A DNA stretch of 43,964 nucleotides from Gemmobacter serpentinus (GTDB lineage Bacteria > Pseudomonadota > Alphaproteobacteria > Rhodobacterales > Rhodobacteraceae): positions 1-43,964 of the forward strand of contig NZ_WCHR01000048.1 of the NCBI RefSeq assembly GCF_008973825.1, written 5' to 3'. Below, in pieces: positions 18,497 to 27,988 of this stretch (position 1 is the first letter of the stretch; the number at the start of each line of letters is the position of its first letter). The translations under genes and the position numbers were made by a program. The notes under the pieces were generated by a model that was given only the letters and a program-made list of their open reading frames with translations, ran no database searches and was not told the origin of the DNA.

Positions 18497-20710
18497 TCAG
18501 ACTTCAGATGGGGTTGCGCGGGCCGCATTCGGGTGACCGGCAGGTGGCCTGCCGAGTTTCGCGCCCAGATCGGGCGGCGTGCTTTCCGCAAGTTTTTCCC
18601 GCCGTTTCAGCTTCTTGATCACGACAGGGCAGGTGGTTTCCGACTGGTAAAGGACCTGGCAATGAAGGCAGTTGATGCATTCATTCGGGTTGATCTCTCC
18701 GGTCGGGTGGATCGATTGCACCGGGCATTGCCTGGCGCAGGTCTGACAGGGGTTGCCGCATTCGTGGTAGCGTTTCAGCCAGTCGAACATCCTGAGCCGC
18801 GCCGGGATGGCCAGCGCCGCGCCCAGCGGGCAGAGATAGCGGCAGTAGAAGCGTTCCACGAACAGACCGGCTATCAGCAGGGCGGCGGCATAGGCCACGA
18901 AGGGCCAGGCGCGGATGAATTTCAGGATGATCGCGGTCTTGAATGGCTCTACCTCGGCCAGGTGTTCGGCCTGGTCGATGCTCATCAGCGACACCCCGAA
19001 CAGCCCGAGGAAGATCATGTATTTGATCGGCCAGAGGCGTTCATGCAGGCCCCAGGGCAGGGTCCATTGCGGGATGCGCAGCTTGCGCGCGATCTGGTTC
19101 GTCAGCTCCTGCAGCGCGCCAAAGGGGCAAAGCCAGCCGCAATAGGCGCCGCGCCCCCAGAACAAAAGCGCAGCGGCGACCGCAAACCACAGGATGAAGG
19201 TCAGCGGGCTGAGGAGAAACGCCTGCCAGCTGAAGCCGCTGACGAGGCTGCCAAACAGCGCCATCAGGTTCACGACAGACAGCTGCGCATTGGCATACCA
19301 GCCGAGGAAGACCAGCGTGACGGTGAGGAAGCCCATGCGGAAGATGTAGAAACGGCGCTCATTGCGGACGGCGAAGCTCTGGAAGAAGAAGACGCCGGTC
19401 AGCACCAGAAGCATCACGCCGAGGACGGTGATTTCCAGCTTTGATGACAGCCAGATGCGTTTCCACAGGTCTGACTGCGCCTGGGCCTCATCGCGGTCCG
19501 TGACCTGCGCGACTTCCGGCGGCGGCGCGGGGGGCGCAAGGCTGCGCAGATAGGCGGCGGGCAGCTGATAGCCCAGATCAAAGGTCTGGAACACCTTCTC
19601 CACCGGCCCGACCGCGCGCTGCACCAGCAGCTGGATGCGGAAGGGTTTCGTCGCATCAAAGCCCGAGTCGGCGGGGATGCGGAATAGGTCCATCTCGGCA
19701 AATTCCGGCGCGCCATCGGCGGTGATCGCATTGATCCGCTTATGGTCGCGGTCGCGGAAGCGCACGGAAATATCGTCCTGGATCAGCACGATACGGTCAA
19801 AGATGCCGCCGCGCACATAGCCCGAACCCTTGAAGCTGTAGATGCCGCGACCGACCACGGCGATGGCGTGATCGCCCTCTTTCAGCCAGTTTTTCAGATT
19901 GGTATCGGCGGCCCCGCCCAAAAGCGCCTCGCCAATGGCGGGCACGGAAACGAGCGCGGTCTGCATCTCGATAAAGGTGGTGGCGGGGGCCTCGGTCAGG
20001 GCGCGTTCAGCGGCGCGCGGATCGGGATTGGCCGCGAAAGCCGCATTGATCTGGCCGACATCGAGCGACAGGCGGCGCAGGGTGCCGTCTCCCTCCATCT
20101 CTGACCAACCGGAGGGAACCGGCGCATCGGGGTTGATCTCGAAGCGCGGGCCTTGCGCTGCGGCCTCGGGTGCCAGGCCGCCAAGGCCAAGCCCACGCGC
20201 CACTTTCAGCCCCGAGCGGATGATGGAATCGTCGATCACCATCACGGTGACGGTGGCGCCCGAGATGATCTCGACCTCATGGCCGGTGCCACCGGATTTC
20301 GCCTCGGCAACGAGATCGAGGCCCAGATAGCCATCGACCATCGCCTGGATCTTCGCCTCGGGAATGCCGATCAGCACGATCGGCTCGGAATGTTTCACCA
20401 GCTTCACACCGGCGATTTTGGCGTCCTTGTCCAGCGCGACCAGCGTGTGGATCGGCTTCCCCGAATAGCCGGTGGTGCCGACGAAATCCGAGGTGACAAA
20501 GGCCCAGGCCAGGGTCTCGCCGCCCTTCAGCACCGGGGCAACTGCGAGGTCCGCGCTGATCGGGCCGAAGGCATCGGCACCTGGCACCAGATCGGCGGCA
20601 CTCTGATCGGGAAGCAGTTTTGAGAGCACGGTCTGCGCCGCCAGCGGGAGCGGCAGCAGCAAACAGGCGAGGAGCAGGATAAGGCTGAGGAACGGGCGGC
20701 GGGCGGTCAT
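18497..20710 (-). CDS. nosR: NosR, membrane iron-sulfur flavoprotein
   Basis: Polytopic membrane protein of 737 residues needed for nosZ expression and electron supply. Order of parts: signal/first helix, periplasmic FMN-binding domain (flavin site in the SGATVTV segment, approx. residue 160), transmembrane helices with two CP motifs ([10 protein letters not shown] and [10 protein letters not shown]), and a C-terminal cytoplasmic domain with two ferredoxin-type clusters ([13 protein letters not shown] and CINCLHCQ). The start is the ATG giving MTARRPFLS, which overlaps the nosC stop (ATGA). NosX would load its flavin. Confidence 0.96.
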   Translation of the reverse strand: MTARRPFLSLILLLACLLLPLPLAAQTVLSKLLPDQSAADLVPGADAFGPISADLAVAPVLKGGETLAWAFVTSDFVGTTGYSGKPIHTLVALDKDAKIAGVKLVKHSEPIVLIGIPEAKIQAMVDGYLGLDLVAEAKSGGTGHEVEIISGATVTVMVIDDSIIRSGLKVARGLGLGGLAPEAAAQGPRFEINPDAPVPSGWSEMEGDGTLRRLSLDVGQINAAFAANPDPRAAERALTEAPATTFIEMQTALVSVPAIGEALLGGAADTNLKNWLKEGDHAIAVVGRGIYSFKGSGYVRGGIFDRIVLIQDDISVRFRDRDHKRINAITADGAPEFAEMDLFRIPADSGFDATKPFRIQLLVQRAVGPVEKVFQTFDLGYQLPAAYLRSLAPPAPPPEVAQVTDRDEAQAQSDLWKRIWLSSKLEITVLGVMLLVLTGVFFFQSFAVRNERRFYIFRMGFLTVTLVFLGWYANAQLSVVNLMALFGSLVSGFSWQAFLLSPLTFILWFAVAAALLFWGRGAYCGWLCPFGALQELTNQIARKLRIPQWTLPWGLHERLWPIKYMIFLGLFGVSLMSIDQAEHLAEVEPFKTAIILKFIRAWPFVAYAAALLIAGLFVERFYCRYLCPLGAALAIPARLRMFDWLKRYHECGNPCQTCARQCPVQSIHPTGEINPNECINCLHCQVLYQSETTCPVVIKKLKRREKLAESTPPDLGAKLGRPPAGHPNAARATPSEV

Positions 20711-21096
20711 GCGCTGGCTCTTTGGGATTGGGACATTGGGGGGCCGCGGGCATGCGGGCTCTGATGATCCCGCAGGGTCGTGCCGGGGCGCTCTGTCAGA
20801 CACGACGCGGCTGTGGGGGTAATCTCATGCGGCGCTGCGCCCCCTGCGGAGCTGGAAAGAACCGGCACAGGCAGGGCGCAAAGGCAGCAATCGCGGCAGT
20901 CCTGCGGGGCGGGATGTTCTTTGCCATCGGCATCAAGCCAGACGGTGGTGACCTGCGCATCATGGCAGATTTCGACCGCCATCAGGGGGCCGCTGAAGGG
21001 CATCGCGGCCCTCGCCTGGCCTGCCACCACGAGGCTCAGCGCCACGAGGATCGTGGCGGAAAGACGGAGCCAGAGAGGGGAGAGGCGGCAGGACAT
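20707..21096 (-). CDS. nosC: NosC-like small protein with CxxCxxC motif
   Basis: Protein of 129 residues with a hydrophobic N-terminal segment (approx. 9-30, likely signal or anchor) and a cysteine cluster CRDCCLC (approx. residues 67-73). In Paracoccus denitrificans a gene in this position, nosC of nosCRZDFYLX, encodes a CxxCxxC protein of unknown function; match here is by position and motif rather than by detailed alignment. It overlaps nosR by four bases and is the first gene after the Nnr/FNR box at 21132-21145. A redox or metal-binding role is possible but unproven. Confidence 0.75.
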   Translation of the reverse strand: MSCRLSPLWLRLSATILVALSLVVAGQARAAMPFSGPLMAVEICHDAQVTTVWLDADGKEHPAPQDCRDCCLCALPVPVLSSSAGGAAPHEITPTAASCLTERPGTTLRDHQSPHARGPPMSQSQRASA

Positions 21097-21131
21097 GGTG
21101 AATAGGATAGGCCGAGGGGGAGGGGGAGTCT

Positions 21132-21145
21132 TTGCGCCAGATCAA
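21132..21145 (-). promoter_or_regulatory. Nnr/FNR-type box upstream of nosC
   Basis: TTGCG-CCAG-ATCAA, an imperfect palindrome of the TTGAT-N4-ATCAA class recognised by Crp/Fnr-family regulators. Its centre lies about 42 bases before the nosC ATG, so a start site near 21097 would give a class II promoter with almost no leader, or the site acts at another distance. It falls in the 63-bp gap between nosC and the ubiV fragment. Confidence 0.7.
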
Positions 21146-21159
21146 AGAGGTGATGCATT

Positions 21160-21756
21160 TCAGACAGGCGCACGCATTCCCGTGGTTCCGGCAAGGAACC
21201 CATCGGCGAAGACCGCGCCGGGCATCTGTCGGTGCAGCTCTGCCAGGGCAGCGGCGGGCGGAAGTTCCGCGCAGGTGGCCCGGGCATAAATATCGACAAT
21301 TTCTGGAAAATTCCCGATCTGCGGCGAGAGGCGCAGCGCGGTCACCCCCGCCTCGCGCAATGCCGTGATCTGGTTTGCCACGGTGGTATGGGCGTGTCCC
21401 AGCGTCTGCACCCCGTTGATGGTGAGGAAGGTGGTGCCATCCAGCGTCTGCACTTCGCGCCCGTCGGGATCTTCGCCGCAGACGAAGAGGCAGGCATCCT
21501 TGATCCGGTCATGCAGCCGGGCGTGATAGCAGCGCCCCGAGATCGCCAGCGGCGCGCGGCCATGGCCCCAGACCTCGATGGCCACGCCTGCGTCACGACC
21601 CGCGCGGGCCAGCACCGCGACCGATGCCAGCGGCAGTTCCGGGGGCAGGCAGATGCGGGTCGCGCCTTTGCGGGCCAGCCATTGCAGCGTGCCTTCGTTA
21701 TAGACATTCACGGTGGGGCCGACCTGGAAGGGCGCGCCCTCTGGCAGGTGCTGCAA
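21160..21756 (-). pseudogene. ubiV: ubiV-like U32 family fragment, 5'-truncated
   Basis: About 198 residues matching the C-terminal two thirds of UbiV, a U32-family Fe-S protein of O2-independent ubiquinone hydroxylation. Recognisable are GPTVNVYNEGTL, ATRICLPPELPLASV and the three-cysteine region GRCYHAR / DACLFVC, which corresponds to three of the four 4Fe-4S ligands. The N-terminal ~95 residues with the first ligand cysteine are missing. The open frame begins at a TTG without an ATG, and upstream reading gives no UbiV similarity; a one-base shift at CTTGCAG would extend the match by only a few residues. Probably a remnant of a ubiUV-type locus lost by deletion. Confidence 0.72.
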
Positions 21757-21767
21757 GGGCTGCGTTC

Positions 21768-22208
21768 ATGGAGCGGATGGCCGAAGGTTTCATCGGCCGC
21801 GCAGGAATGCGGTGCGAGATACTCGGGCTGATGGCGGCGACGGGGTTTTCCGGGCTGGGGATGCTGGCGCTTGGGGCTGCACGACTTGGCGCTCCCTGGT
21901 CTGAGGTGGCGGCGTTGCATCTGGTGGTGATGGGCGGCCTTGGTCTTGGTGTGCTGGCGGTTCTGGCCATTGCGGGGCGGTTTCACACCGGCCAGGGTCT
22001 CGGGTTTTCGCGCCGCACCAGGGCGGCATTCGCGCTGATCGCGCTCGCCACCTGCCTGCGCGTGTTGCCCGAGATGGGGCTGATACCCTGGCCGCCCGGC
22101 CCTTTACACGCGGCTTCGGCGCTGGCCTGGGCTGCGGCGTTTCTCTTGTGGGTTTGGGATTACTGGCCCGCCATACGCGACGGGAATACGCTTGAACAGC
22201 TACACTGA
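21768..22208 (+). pseudogene. NnrS-like C-terminal fragment
   Basis: An open frame of 146 codons from an ATG at 21768 encodes four hydrophobic segments and the block LHLVVMGGLGLGVLAVLAIA followed by RFHTGQGL, which parallels LHVLTVGVIATMMLAV / RGHTGRPL in the intact NnrS at 33036-34241. NnrS proteins have about 400 residues, so only the last third is here. Its 5' end meets the 5'-truncated ubiV fragment head to head, as expected if one deletion removed the beginnings of both genes. It could still be expressed as a short membrane protein. It overlaps the next gene tail to tail by 9 bases. Confidence 0.6.
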
Positions 22209-22481
22209 AGGCTTCTGGTCCGCCTCATCCAGCAGATGACGCACCCATCGCCCCGCGGCCCAGGCTGCCGGCACCCCGAGTGGCCCCGCTGCGATCAGCG
22301 CGGTCACCGGCGGCAGCGCGGTGAAGCCGAAGACCTGCAACAACAGCCCCAGCATGAAGAGATTGATCGCCACCGCCGCCGCTGCAAAGATGTAGAGCAG
22401 AATGGCGAGCTTTCCCGCGCTCCAGTATGGGGCGGATCTCTGGCTGGTTTCCTGTCCCATTCTGGCCGCCTTTGCTGACAT
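22200..22481 (-). CDS. small two-helix membrane protein beside norC
   Basis: Protein of 93 residues with two hydrophobic helices (approx. 25-50 and 52-77) and a charged C-terminal tail (GRWVRHLLDEADQKPSV). The ATG giving MSAKAARMG is preceded by GGAAGGAAG. No family is recognised with certainty. It diverges from norC across a 119-bp region with one Nnr-type box, so it may respond to NO as well. Its 3' end overlaps the NnrS-like fragment. Confidence 0.65.
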   Translation of the reverse strand: MSAKAARMGQETSQRSAPYWSAGKLAILLYIFAAAAVAINLFMLGLLLQVFGFTALPPVTALIAAGPLGVPAAWAAGRWVRHLLDEADQKPSV

Positions 22482-22523
22482 CTTCCTTCCGCCCGGTTTT
22501 GCCACGCGCGAAATCCCGTATCC

Positions 22524-22537
22524 TTGACTTTTGTTAA
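22524..22537 (+). promoter_or_regulatory. Nnr-type box upstream of norC
   Basis: TTGAC-TTTT-GTTAA, reverse complement TTAACAAAAGTCAA, closely resembles NNR-binding sites reported for nir and nor promoters of Paracoccus denitrificans (TTAAC-N4-GTCAA type). Its centre is about 70 bases before the norC ATG, so with -41.5 spacing transcription would start near 22572, leaving a ~29-base leader. The same box could act on the divergent small membrane protein gene. Confidence 0.78.
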
Positions 22538-22600
22538 GGAGAGACTCGCGCAGGGGGCGCAAGCCGGAGCCATCGCCAACAGCTCCGGGAGACCCTCGCC

Positions 22601-23053
22601 ATGCGCGAAGTCCTGACGAAGAGCATGGCCCGGAATATCTTTTACGGCGGGTCCCTGTTCTTCATCCTCATCTTCATCGGCCTTTTCATCCATGGCCATT
22701 GGTACATCGTCAATGTCTCGACCGACCACGCCGGGATCACCGAATCCGTCGCGCGCGGCAAACACGTCTGGGAAAAGAAAGCCTGCGTGAATTGCCATTC
22801 GATCCTCGGGGAAGGCGCCTATTTCGCCCCGGAGGTCGGCAATGTCATGGCCCGCTGGGGCGTCCAGGACGATCCCGAAGCCGCGTTCGAGACCATGAAA
22901 GGCTGGATGGAGGCCCAACCCTCCGGCGTCGAGGGCCGCCGCCAGATGCCGCAATTCAACCTCTCGGATGAAGACATTCAGGGGCTGACCGATTTCCTTC
23001 TGTGGACGGGCAAGATCAACACCCAGGGCTGGCCCCCGAATGATGCCGGTTAA
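22601..23053 (+). CDS. norC: nitric oxide reductase subunit C (cytochrome c)
   Basis: Membrane-anchored monoheme cytochrome c of 150 residues. One N-terminal transmembrane helix (approx. 13-32), heme-binding CVNCH at residues 62-66 and a methionine ligand near 116 (RRQMPQF). It passes electrons from pseudoazurin or cytochrome c to NorB. First gene of norCBQDEF, 12 bases before norB, under the Nnr box at 22524-22537. Confidence 0.97.
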   Translation: MREVLTKSMARNIFYGGSLFFILIFIGLFIHGHWYIVNVSTDHAGITESVARGKHVWEKKACVNCHSILGEGAYFAPEVGNVMARWGVQDDPEAAFETMKGWMEAQPSGVEGRRQMPQFNLSDEDIQGLTDFLLWTGKINTQGWPPNDAG

Positions 23054-23065
23054 GGAGCCAAGCAC

Positions 23066-24439
23066 ATGAAATACCAATCCCAAAAGATCGCGCTGGCCTA
23101 TATCCTGGTCGCGCTGGCCCTTTTCGCCGTGCAGGTGACGATGGGCGTCGTGCTGGGCTATATCTATGTCCAGCCGAATTTCCTCGCCGAAGTGCTGCCC
23201 TTCTCGGTGGCGCGGATGCTGCACACCAATTCGCTGATCGTCTGGCTTCTGACCGGCTTTTTCGGCGCGGCTTACTTCCTGATCCCGGAAGAGGCCGAAC
23301 GCGAAATTCACTCCGTCAAGGCCGCCTATATCCAGCTCGCCATTCTTGTGCTGGGCACAGCGGGTGTGGTCGTCACCTATCTCTTTAACCTCTTTGAAGG
23401 GAATTTCCTGCTGGGGCGTGAGGGGCGCGAGTTCCTTGAACAGCCCCGCTGGGTCAAGGTCGGCATCGTTGTCGCCGCACTCATCTTTCTGTGGAACGTC
23501 ACCATGACGGTCGCCAAAGGCCGCAAGACGGTGATCTCCTCGATCCTGCTGATCGGGCTCTGGGGGCTGGCGCTTCTCTTCCTCTTTTCCTTCTACAACC
23601 CCGACAACCTGGCGCTCGACAAGCAATACTGGTGGAACGTGGTTCACCTCTGGGTGGAAGGTGTGTGGGAGCTGATCATGGCCTCGATCCTCGGCTTCCT
23701 GATGCTGAAGCTGACGGGGGTGGACCGTGAGGTCGTCGAGAAATGGCTCTATGTCATTGTTGCCACGGCGCTTTTCTCCGGTATCCTCGGCACCGGCCAC
23801 CACTATTTCTGGATCGGGATGCCCGCCTATTGGCAATGGATCGGCTCGATCTTCTCGTCCTTTGAGGTCGTGCCCTTCTTCGCGATGATGGCCTTCGCCT
23901 TCGTGATGGTCTGGAAGGGGCGGCGCGATCACCCGAACAAGGCAGCCCTCCTGTGGAGCCTCGGCTGCGCGGTTCTCGCCTTCTTCGGCGCGGGCGTCTG
24001 GGGCTTCCTGCATACGCTGCACGGGGTGAATTATTACACCCACGGCACGCAGGTGACGGCGGCCCACGGGCACCTTGCCTTCTACGGCGCCTATGTCTGC
24101 GTCAACCTCGCGCTCTTCACCTATGCGCTGCCGATCCTGAAACAGCGTGACCCCTATAACCAGGTGCTGAACATGGTTGGCTTCTGGCTGATGTCGGCGG
24201 GGATGGTCTTCATGACTTTCGTGCTGACCTTTGCGGGCACCATCCAGACCCATCTGCAACGCGTCATGGGCCAGTATTACATGGAGGTCCAGGACCAGAT
24301 CGCGCTCTTCTACTGGATGCGGCTTGGCTCGGGCGTCGCGGTGGTGATCGGGGTCTATATCCTGATCTACGCCCTGCTTGTCCCGCGCCGCCGCGAGGTG
24401 ATCGAACCCGGCCCCGTCATCAAGCATGCAGCGGAGTGA
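23066..24439 (+). CDS. norB: nitric oxide reductase subunit B
   Basis: Catalytic heme-copper-oxidase-family subunit of 457 residues with about 12 transmembrane helices, reducing 2 NO to N2O. Heme and FeB ligands are visible: His in RMLHTNSLIVW, His and Glu in VVHLWVEGVWELI, the His pair in GTGHHYFWIG and the histidines of THGTQVTAAHGHLAFYG. This is the short, cytochrome-c-dependent type (cNor), consistent with norC next to it. Confidence 0.97.
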   Translation: MKYQSQKIALAYILVALALFAVQVTMGVVLGYIYVQPNFLAEVLPFSVARMLHTNSLIVWLLTGFFGAAYFLIPEEAEREIHSVKAAYIQLAILVLGTAGVVVTYLFNLFEGNFLLGREGREFLEQPRWVKVGIVVAALIFLWNVTMTVAKGRKTVISSILLIGLWGLALLFLFSFYNPDNLALDKQYWWNVVHLWVEGVWELIMASILGFLMLKLTGVDREVVEKWLYVIVATALFSGILGTGHHYFWIGMPAYWQWIGSIFSSFEVVPFFAMMAFAFVMVWKGRRDHPNKAALLWSLGCAVLAFFGAGVWGFLHTLHGVNYYTHGTQVTAAHGHLAFYGAYVCVNLALFTYALPILKQRDPYNQVLNMVGFWLMSAGMVFMTFVLTFAGTIQTHLQRVMGQYYMEVQDQIALFYWMRLGSGVAVVIGVYILIYALLVPRRREVIEPGPVIKHAAE

Positions 24440-24443
24440 TCCC

Positions 24444-25259
24444 ATGGACGGAAATCTGATGGCCAATATCAATGGGGAGGGGGCTCCGGCCCCCTTCTAC
24501 CTCGCGCAGGGCGATGAATGCGATGTCTTCACCGCTGCCTATACCAACCGCCTGCCGCTTTTACTGAAAGGCCCGACCGGCTGCGGCAAGACCCGCTTCG
24601 TCGCCCATATGGCCGCGCAGCTGGCCCGCCCGCTTTACACCGTGGCCTGCCATGACGATCTTTCCGCCGCCGACCTGATCGGGCGGTATCTTTTGAAAGG
24701 CGGCGAGACGGTCTGGGTTGACGGCCCCCTGACCCGTGCCGTCCGCGAGGGTGCGATCTGCTACCTGGACGAGGTGGTCGAGGCGCGGAAGGATGTGGCT
24801 GTGGTCCTCCACCCGCTGACCGATGACCGCCGCATCCTGCCGATCGACCGAACGGGCGAGGAATTGCAGGCAGCACCGGGCTTCATGCTGGTGGCAAGCT
24901 ATAACCCCGGTTACCAGAATATCCTGAAAACACTGAAACCCTCGACCCGGCAGCGCTTCCTGTCGGTCGAATTTACCTTCCCGAAGCCAGAGCACGAAAT
25001 CCCCGTTGTGATCCGCGAAAGCGGGCTGGATGAGGGACGCGTCTCGCTGCTGGTGCGGCTCGCGGGCAAGCTGCGCGGCCTCAAGGGACAGGACCTGGAG
25101 GAGGGCGTCTCCACCCGCCTTGTCGTCTATGCCGCGACGCTGATTGCAGGCGGCATGGATCTGAACCGCGCTATCCGCGCCGCGATGATTGAACCCCTGA
25201 CCGACGATGCCGACACCCGCCGCGGGCTGATGGATCTGGTCGTGGCGGTAATGGGGTAA
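24444..25259 (+). CDS. norQ: NorQ, MoxR-type AAA+ ATPase
   Basis: AAA+ ATPase of 271 residues of the MoxR/CbbQ group. Walker A GPTGCGKT lies at about residues 43-50 and Walker B in AICYLDEVVE. With NorD it activates the NorCB enzyme, probably by helping insertion of the non-heme iron FeB. The ATG giving MDGNLMANI follows a GGAG and lies 4 bases after the norB stop; an earlier in-frame ATG inside norB is less likely. Confidence 0.94.
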   Translation: MDGNLMANINGEGAPAPFYLAQGDECDVFTAAYTNRLPLLLKGPTGCGKTRFVAHMAAQLARPLYTVACHDDLSAADLIGRYLLKGGETVWVDGPLTRAVREGAICYLDEVVEARKDVAVVLHPLTDDRRILPIDRTGEELQAAPGFMLVASYNPGYQNILKTLKPSTRQRFLSVEFTFPKPEHEIPVVIRESGLDEGRVSLLVRLAGKLRGLKGQDLEEGVSTRLVVYAATLIAGGMDLNRAIRAAMIEPLTDDADTRRGLMDLVVAVMG

Positions 25260-25263
25260 GGCC

Positions 25264-27186
25264 ATGGCGCTTCTCGACATCACGCCCTGGGAGCCAGAGG
25301 AAACCGTCGGCAAACTCTGGCACCGGCTGGCCGCCCGTATGGACCCGCCACAGCGCTTTCACGAGGCGGCCGTGCGGTTTGACGAGATGCGCGGCCGGAT
25401 CGCCGTGCTGTTTCGCGGCCTTGGTGGGGATGCCGATGTGGAGCTGAAACCGGTGGCGGATGAGACCTCGCGCCACCGGATTTCCTGGCGGCGCTGGCTG
25501 GCCTTTGATGCCGAACAGCTACCCCGCGCCAGTTTCGACGGTGAGGCCCTGCGCCTGCCCGTCGAAATCGCGGTCTTTCCCGACCGCGACGACAATGCAG
25601 CGCTCTATCTCTGGCTGGCCGCCGCCGCCGCCCATGCGCCTGACATTGCGCCGGAAACCGACGCGCTGCGCGCAGATCTGGCGGCGATCCGGGCAGGGAT
25701 GGTGATGACCCGCGCCACGCTCGCCGCCGCGCCGGGACTGGCAGCATTGCATAAACGGCTTTGCGCGGCGCATCTGGCCCTGCGTCAGCGCCCCATGTTG
25801 CGCGGCACCGAGGCGCATATCGAGGGGCTGGTCCGGCATCTGCTTGGCGACATCGCCGCGTTTGAGCCCGATCTTTTGCTGCATTGCGACGACCCGCCCG
25901 CCCATTGGCAGGCGCCAAAAAGCTACCGCCCCTTCCTGCCGGTGCCGCTCTGGCCGGATCTCAGACGGCTTTCGCGCGGCAGCCCGACCGAGATCGCGAC
26001 GCTGCCGACGCAAGGCACGCCCGAGGAATCGGGTGACGGTTCCGCCCGCAAAGCGCGGCGGATGAAGGCCGATCAGGTGGAGCGTAAAGACAGCCTGATC
26101 CTCTATAAATTCGAGGCCATGCTGACCTGGGCCGAGATGATGAACATCAATCGCCGGGTCGAGGATGATGATCTCGACAATGCGAAAAAGGCCGCTGAGG
26201 ACCATGAGGAAATCGTGTTGGGCCAGCTGTCGAAAGCGCCCGCAACGAAACTGAAACTGCATCTCGATCTTGCCCCCGAGGATGTGGATCGTGAACGCAT
26301 CGCCGGGGTCTCGACCTATCCCGAATGGGATGCGCGGGCGAATGCGTATCTGCCCGATCACTGCCGCGTGCTGGCGGCAAAGACCGAACCGCTGCCCGAC
26401 TGGCAGGGGATCACTGATCTGGCCGCCCTGAAACGCATCCGCGCCGTAAAACGGCAATTCGAGGCCCTGCGCCCGGCGAAGCTGACCCATCATGCACAAC
26501 CCGAAGGCGAGGATCTCGACCTTGACGCGGCCTTGCGCAGTGCCACCGATCTGCGCGCAACAGGGCGCGGATCCGACCGGATCTGGCAGCAATCAAGGCC
26601 GCAAAACCGCGATCTCGCGGTCTCGATCTTGATGGATGTCTCGCGCTCGACCGAAAGCGCCGTCACGGGCCGCGCCGTGATCGACATCGCGCGTGAGGCG
26701 CTGACGGCGCTGGCCTGGGGGCTTGACGCCTGCGGCGACCGTTTCGCCATTCAGGGCTTTTCGTCCCTGAAACGCGACCGTGTCTGGATCCATGACTGCA
26801 AGAGCTTTGACGAACCGATGGGGCAGGGGATCGAGGCGCGCATCCATGCGTTGCGCCCCGGCTTCTACACCCGCCTTGGTGCCGCGATCCGCCATGCCTC
26901 GCACGGGCTTGCCGAGGAAGGCCGTTCGCGTCGATTGCTGATCGTGATCACGGACGGCAAGCCCAACGACCTCGACCATTACGAGGGCCGTCACGGCATC
27001 GAGGACAGCGCCATGGCCGTGCGTGCGGCGCGGCGCGCAGGTCATGCGGTATTCGGCATCACCATCGACCGCGCCGCCCAAAGCTGGTTCCCGAGGATCT
27101 TCGGCCAGGGCGGGTTCCAGGTGATCCGCGAGCCGGACCGGTTGATCACCGCGCTCCCTGAAATCTACCGCCAGCTGGTGCTGTGA
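25264..27186 (+). CDS. norD: NorD, von Willebrand A-domain activator
   Basis: Cytoplasmic protein of 640 residues with a C-terminal von Willebrand factor A domain. The MIDAS metal site is visible as DVSRS in VSILMDVSRSTES, with the later VITDGKPNDLDHYEGRHG segment. It partners NorQ in activation of nitric oxide reductase, in the manner of CbbO with CbbQ. The gene begins 4 bases after norQ and its stop overlaps the norE start (TGATG). Confidence 0.95.
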   Translation: MALLDITPWEPEETVGKLWHRLAARMDPPQRFHEAAVRFDEMRGRIAVLFRGLGGDADVELKPVADETSRHRISWRRWLAFDAEQLPRASFDGEALRLPVEIAVFPDRDDNAALYLWLAAAAAHAPDIAPETDALRADLAAIRAGMVMTRATLAAAPGLAALHKRLCAAHLALRQRPMLRGTEAHIEGLVRHLLGDIAAFEPDLLLHCDDPPAHWQAPKSYRPFLPVPLWPDLRRLSRGSPTEIATLPTQGTPEESGDGSARKARRMKADQVERKDSLILYKFEAMLTWAEMMNINRRVEDDDLDNAKKAAEDHEEIVLGQLSKAPATKLKLHLDLAPEDVDRERIAGVSTYPEWDARANAYLPDHCRVLAAKTEPLPDWQGITDLAALKRIRAVKRQFEALRPAKLTHHAQPEGEDLDLDAALRSATDLRATGRGSDRIWQQSRPQNRDLAVSILMDVSRSTESAVTGRAVIDIAREALTALAWGLDACGDRFAIQGFSSLKRDRVWIHDCKSFDEPMGQGIEARIHALRPGFYTRLGAAIRHASHGLAEEGRSRRLLIVITDGKPNDLDHYEGRHGIEDSAMAVRAARRAGHAVFGITIDRAAQSWFPRIFGQGGFQVIREPDRLITALPEIYRQLVL

Positions 27187-27737
27187 TGGCGGCGCGCCCC
27201 ATGACAATCGACGACCTGCCGGGGGAGCTGATCCTCTGGGTGCTGATCGTCTCGGAACTTGCGGTCTTCATGGCCGGGGTCTCGGTCATGGTTATCCTCG
27301 GCCTTTTGGATCCGGAGGGTTTTGCCACTGCGCAAAGCCAGCTTGACGGTCGGATGGCGGCGCTGAACACGGTTGTGCTGGTGACATCGGGGCTTTTTGC
27401 GGCGCGGGCCGAACGTGATGCGGCCCATGGACGCCCACGCGCGGCGCGGCGGGGGCTTTTGCTCGCCGCGCTTGGCGGTGTGGTCTTTCTGATCGTGAAA
27501 GGCGTGGAATATGCCCATGATATTCAGGCCGGGATCGGCATCGACAGCCACCCGTTCTTTACCTTCTATTACCTTCTGAGCGGCTTTCACGCCGCGCATG
27601 TGATTGCGGGCATCGTGGTCCTTTTGCTGGTGGCATACCGCGCCGCGTCTGCGCCGGTGCAGGCGGGGGCGATGTTCTGGCATATGGTGGATCTCATCTG
27701 GGTGATGATCCTGCCCGCGGTCTGGCTGATCTGGTGA
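27186..27737 (+). CDS. norE: NorE, cytochrome oxidase subunit III-like protein
   Basis: Membrane protein of 183 residues with about five helices, similar to heme-copper oxidase subunit III; the HPFFTFYYLLSGFHAAHVIAG block (here quoted in part: FYYLLSGFHAAHV) is diagnostic. NorE supports maximal NO reductase activity but is not essential for it in Paracoccus. The ATG overlaps the norD stop as TGATG; an upstream GTG at 27183 is also possible. Confidence 0.93.
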   Translation: MAARPMTIDDLPGELILWVLIVSELAVFMAGVSVMVILGLLDPEGFATAQSQLDGRMAALNTVVLVTSGLFAARAERDAAHGRPRAARRGLLLAALGGVVFLIVKGVEYAHDIQAGIGIDSHPFFTFYYLLSGFHAAHVIAGIVVLLLVAYRAASAPVQAGAMFWHMVDLIWVMILPAVWLIW

Positions 27738-27988
27738 TGATCATGGATGTGTTGACGAAAACCTGGGCACTGTTGATCGGTCTGACGGCGGCCACCGCCG
27801 CACTGGCAGGTGTCAGTGGCCGGCTGGCGGTGATCCTTGTTCTGGCGCTGGCCTTCCTCAAGGCACGGCTGATCCTTGGCCGTTTCCTGCATCTGGGCGC
27901 GGCTCCGGGCTGGCTTGCGGCTTTCACCCTGCCGATCGGGATCTGGTTTCTGGTGACAGGGGTGGGCTATGCGCTACTTGTCAGATAG
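27737..27988 (+). CDS. norF: NorF, small membrane protein
   Basis: Protein of 83 residues with two to three hydrophobic helices (approx. 9-45 and 55-80), similar to the NorF/cytochrome oxidase subunit IV-like proteins that accompany NorE. RLILGRFLHLG resembles the conserved loop of this group. The start overlaps the norE stop (TGATG); a second ATG six bases on (27743) is an alternative. Its 3' end overlaps the convergent regulator gene by 8 bases. Confidence 0.85.
   Translation: MIMDVLTKTWALLIGLTAATAALAGVSGRLAVILVLALAFLKARLILGRFLHLGAAPGWLAAFTLPIGIWFLVTGVGYALLVR

Noticed and set aside
22304-24472. Minus-strand open frame of 722 codons opposite norC and norB
   Set aside because: Its product is rich in His, Asp and Arg without any domain, as expected for the complement of membrane-protein codons.
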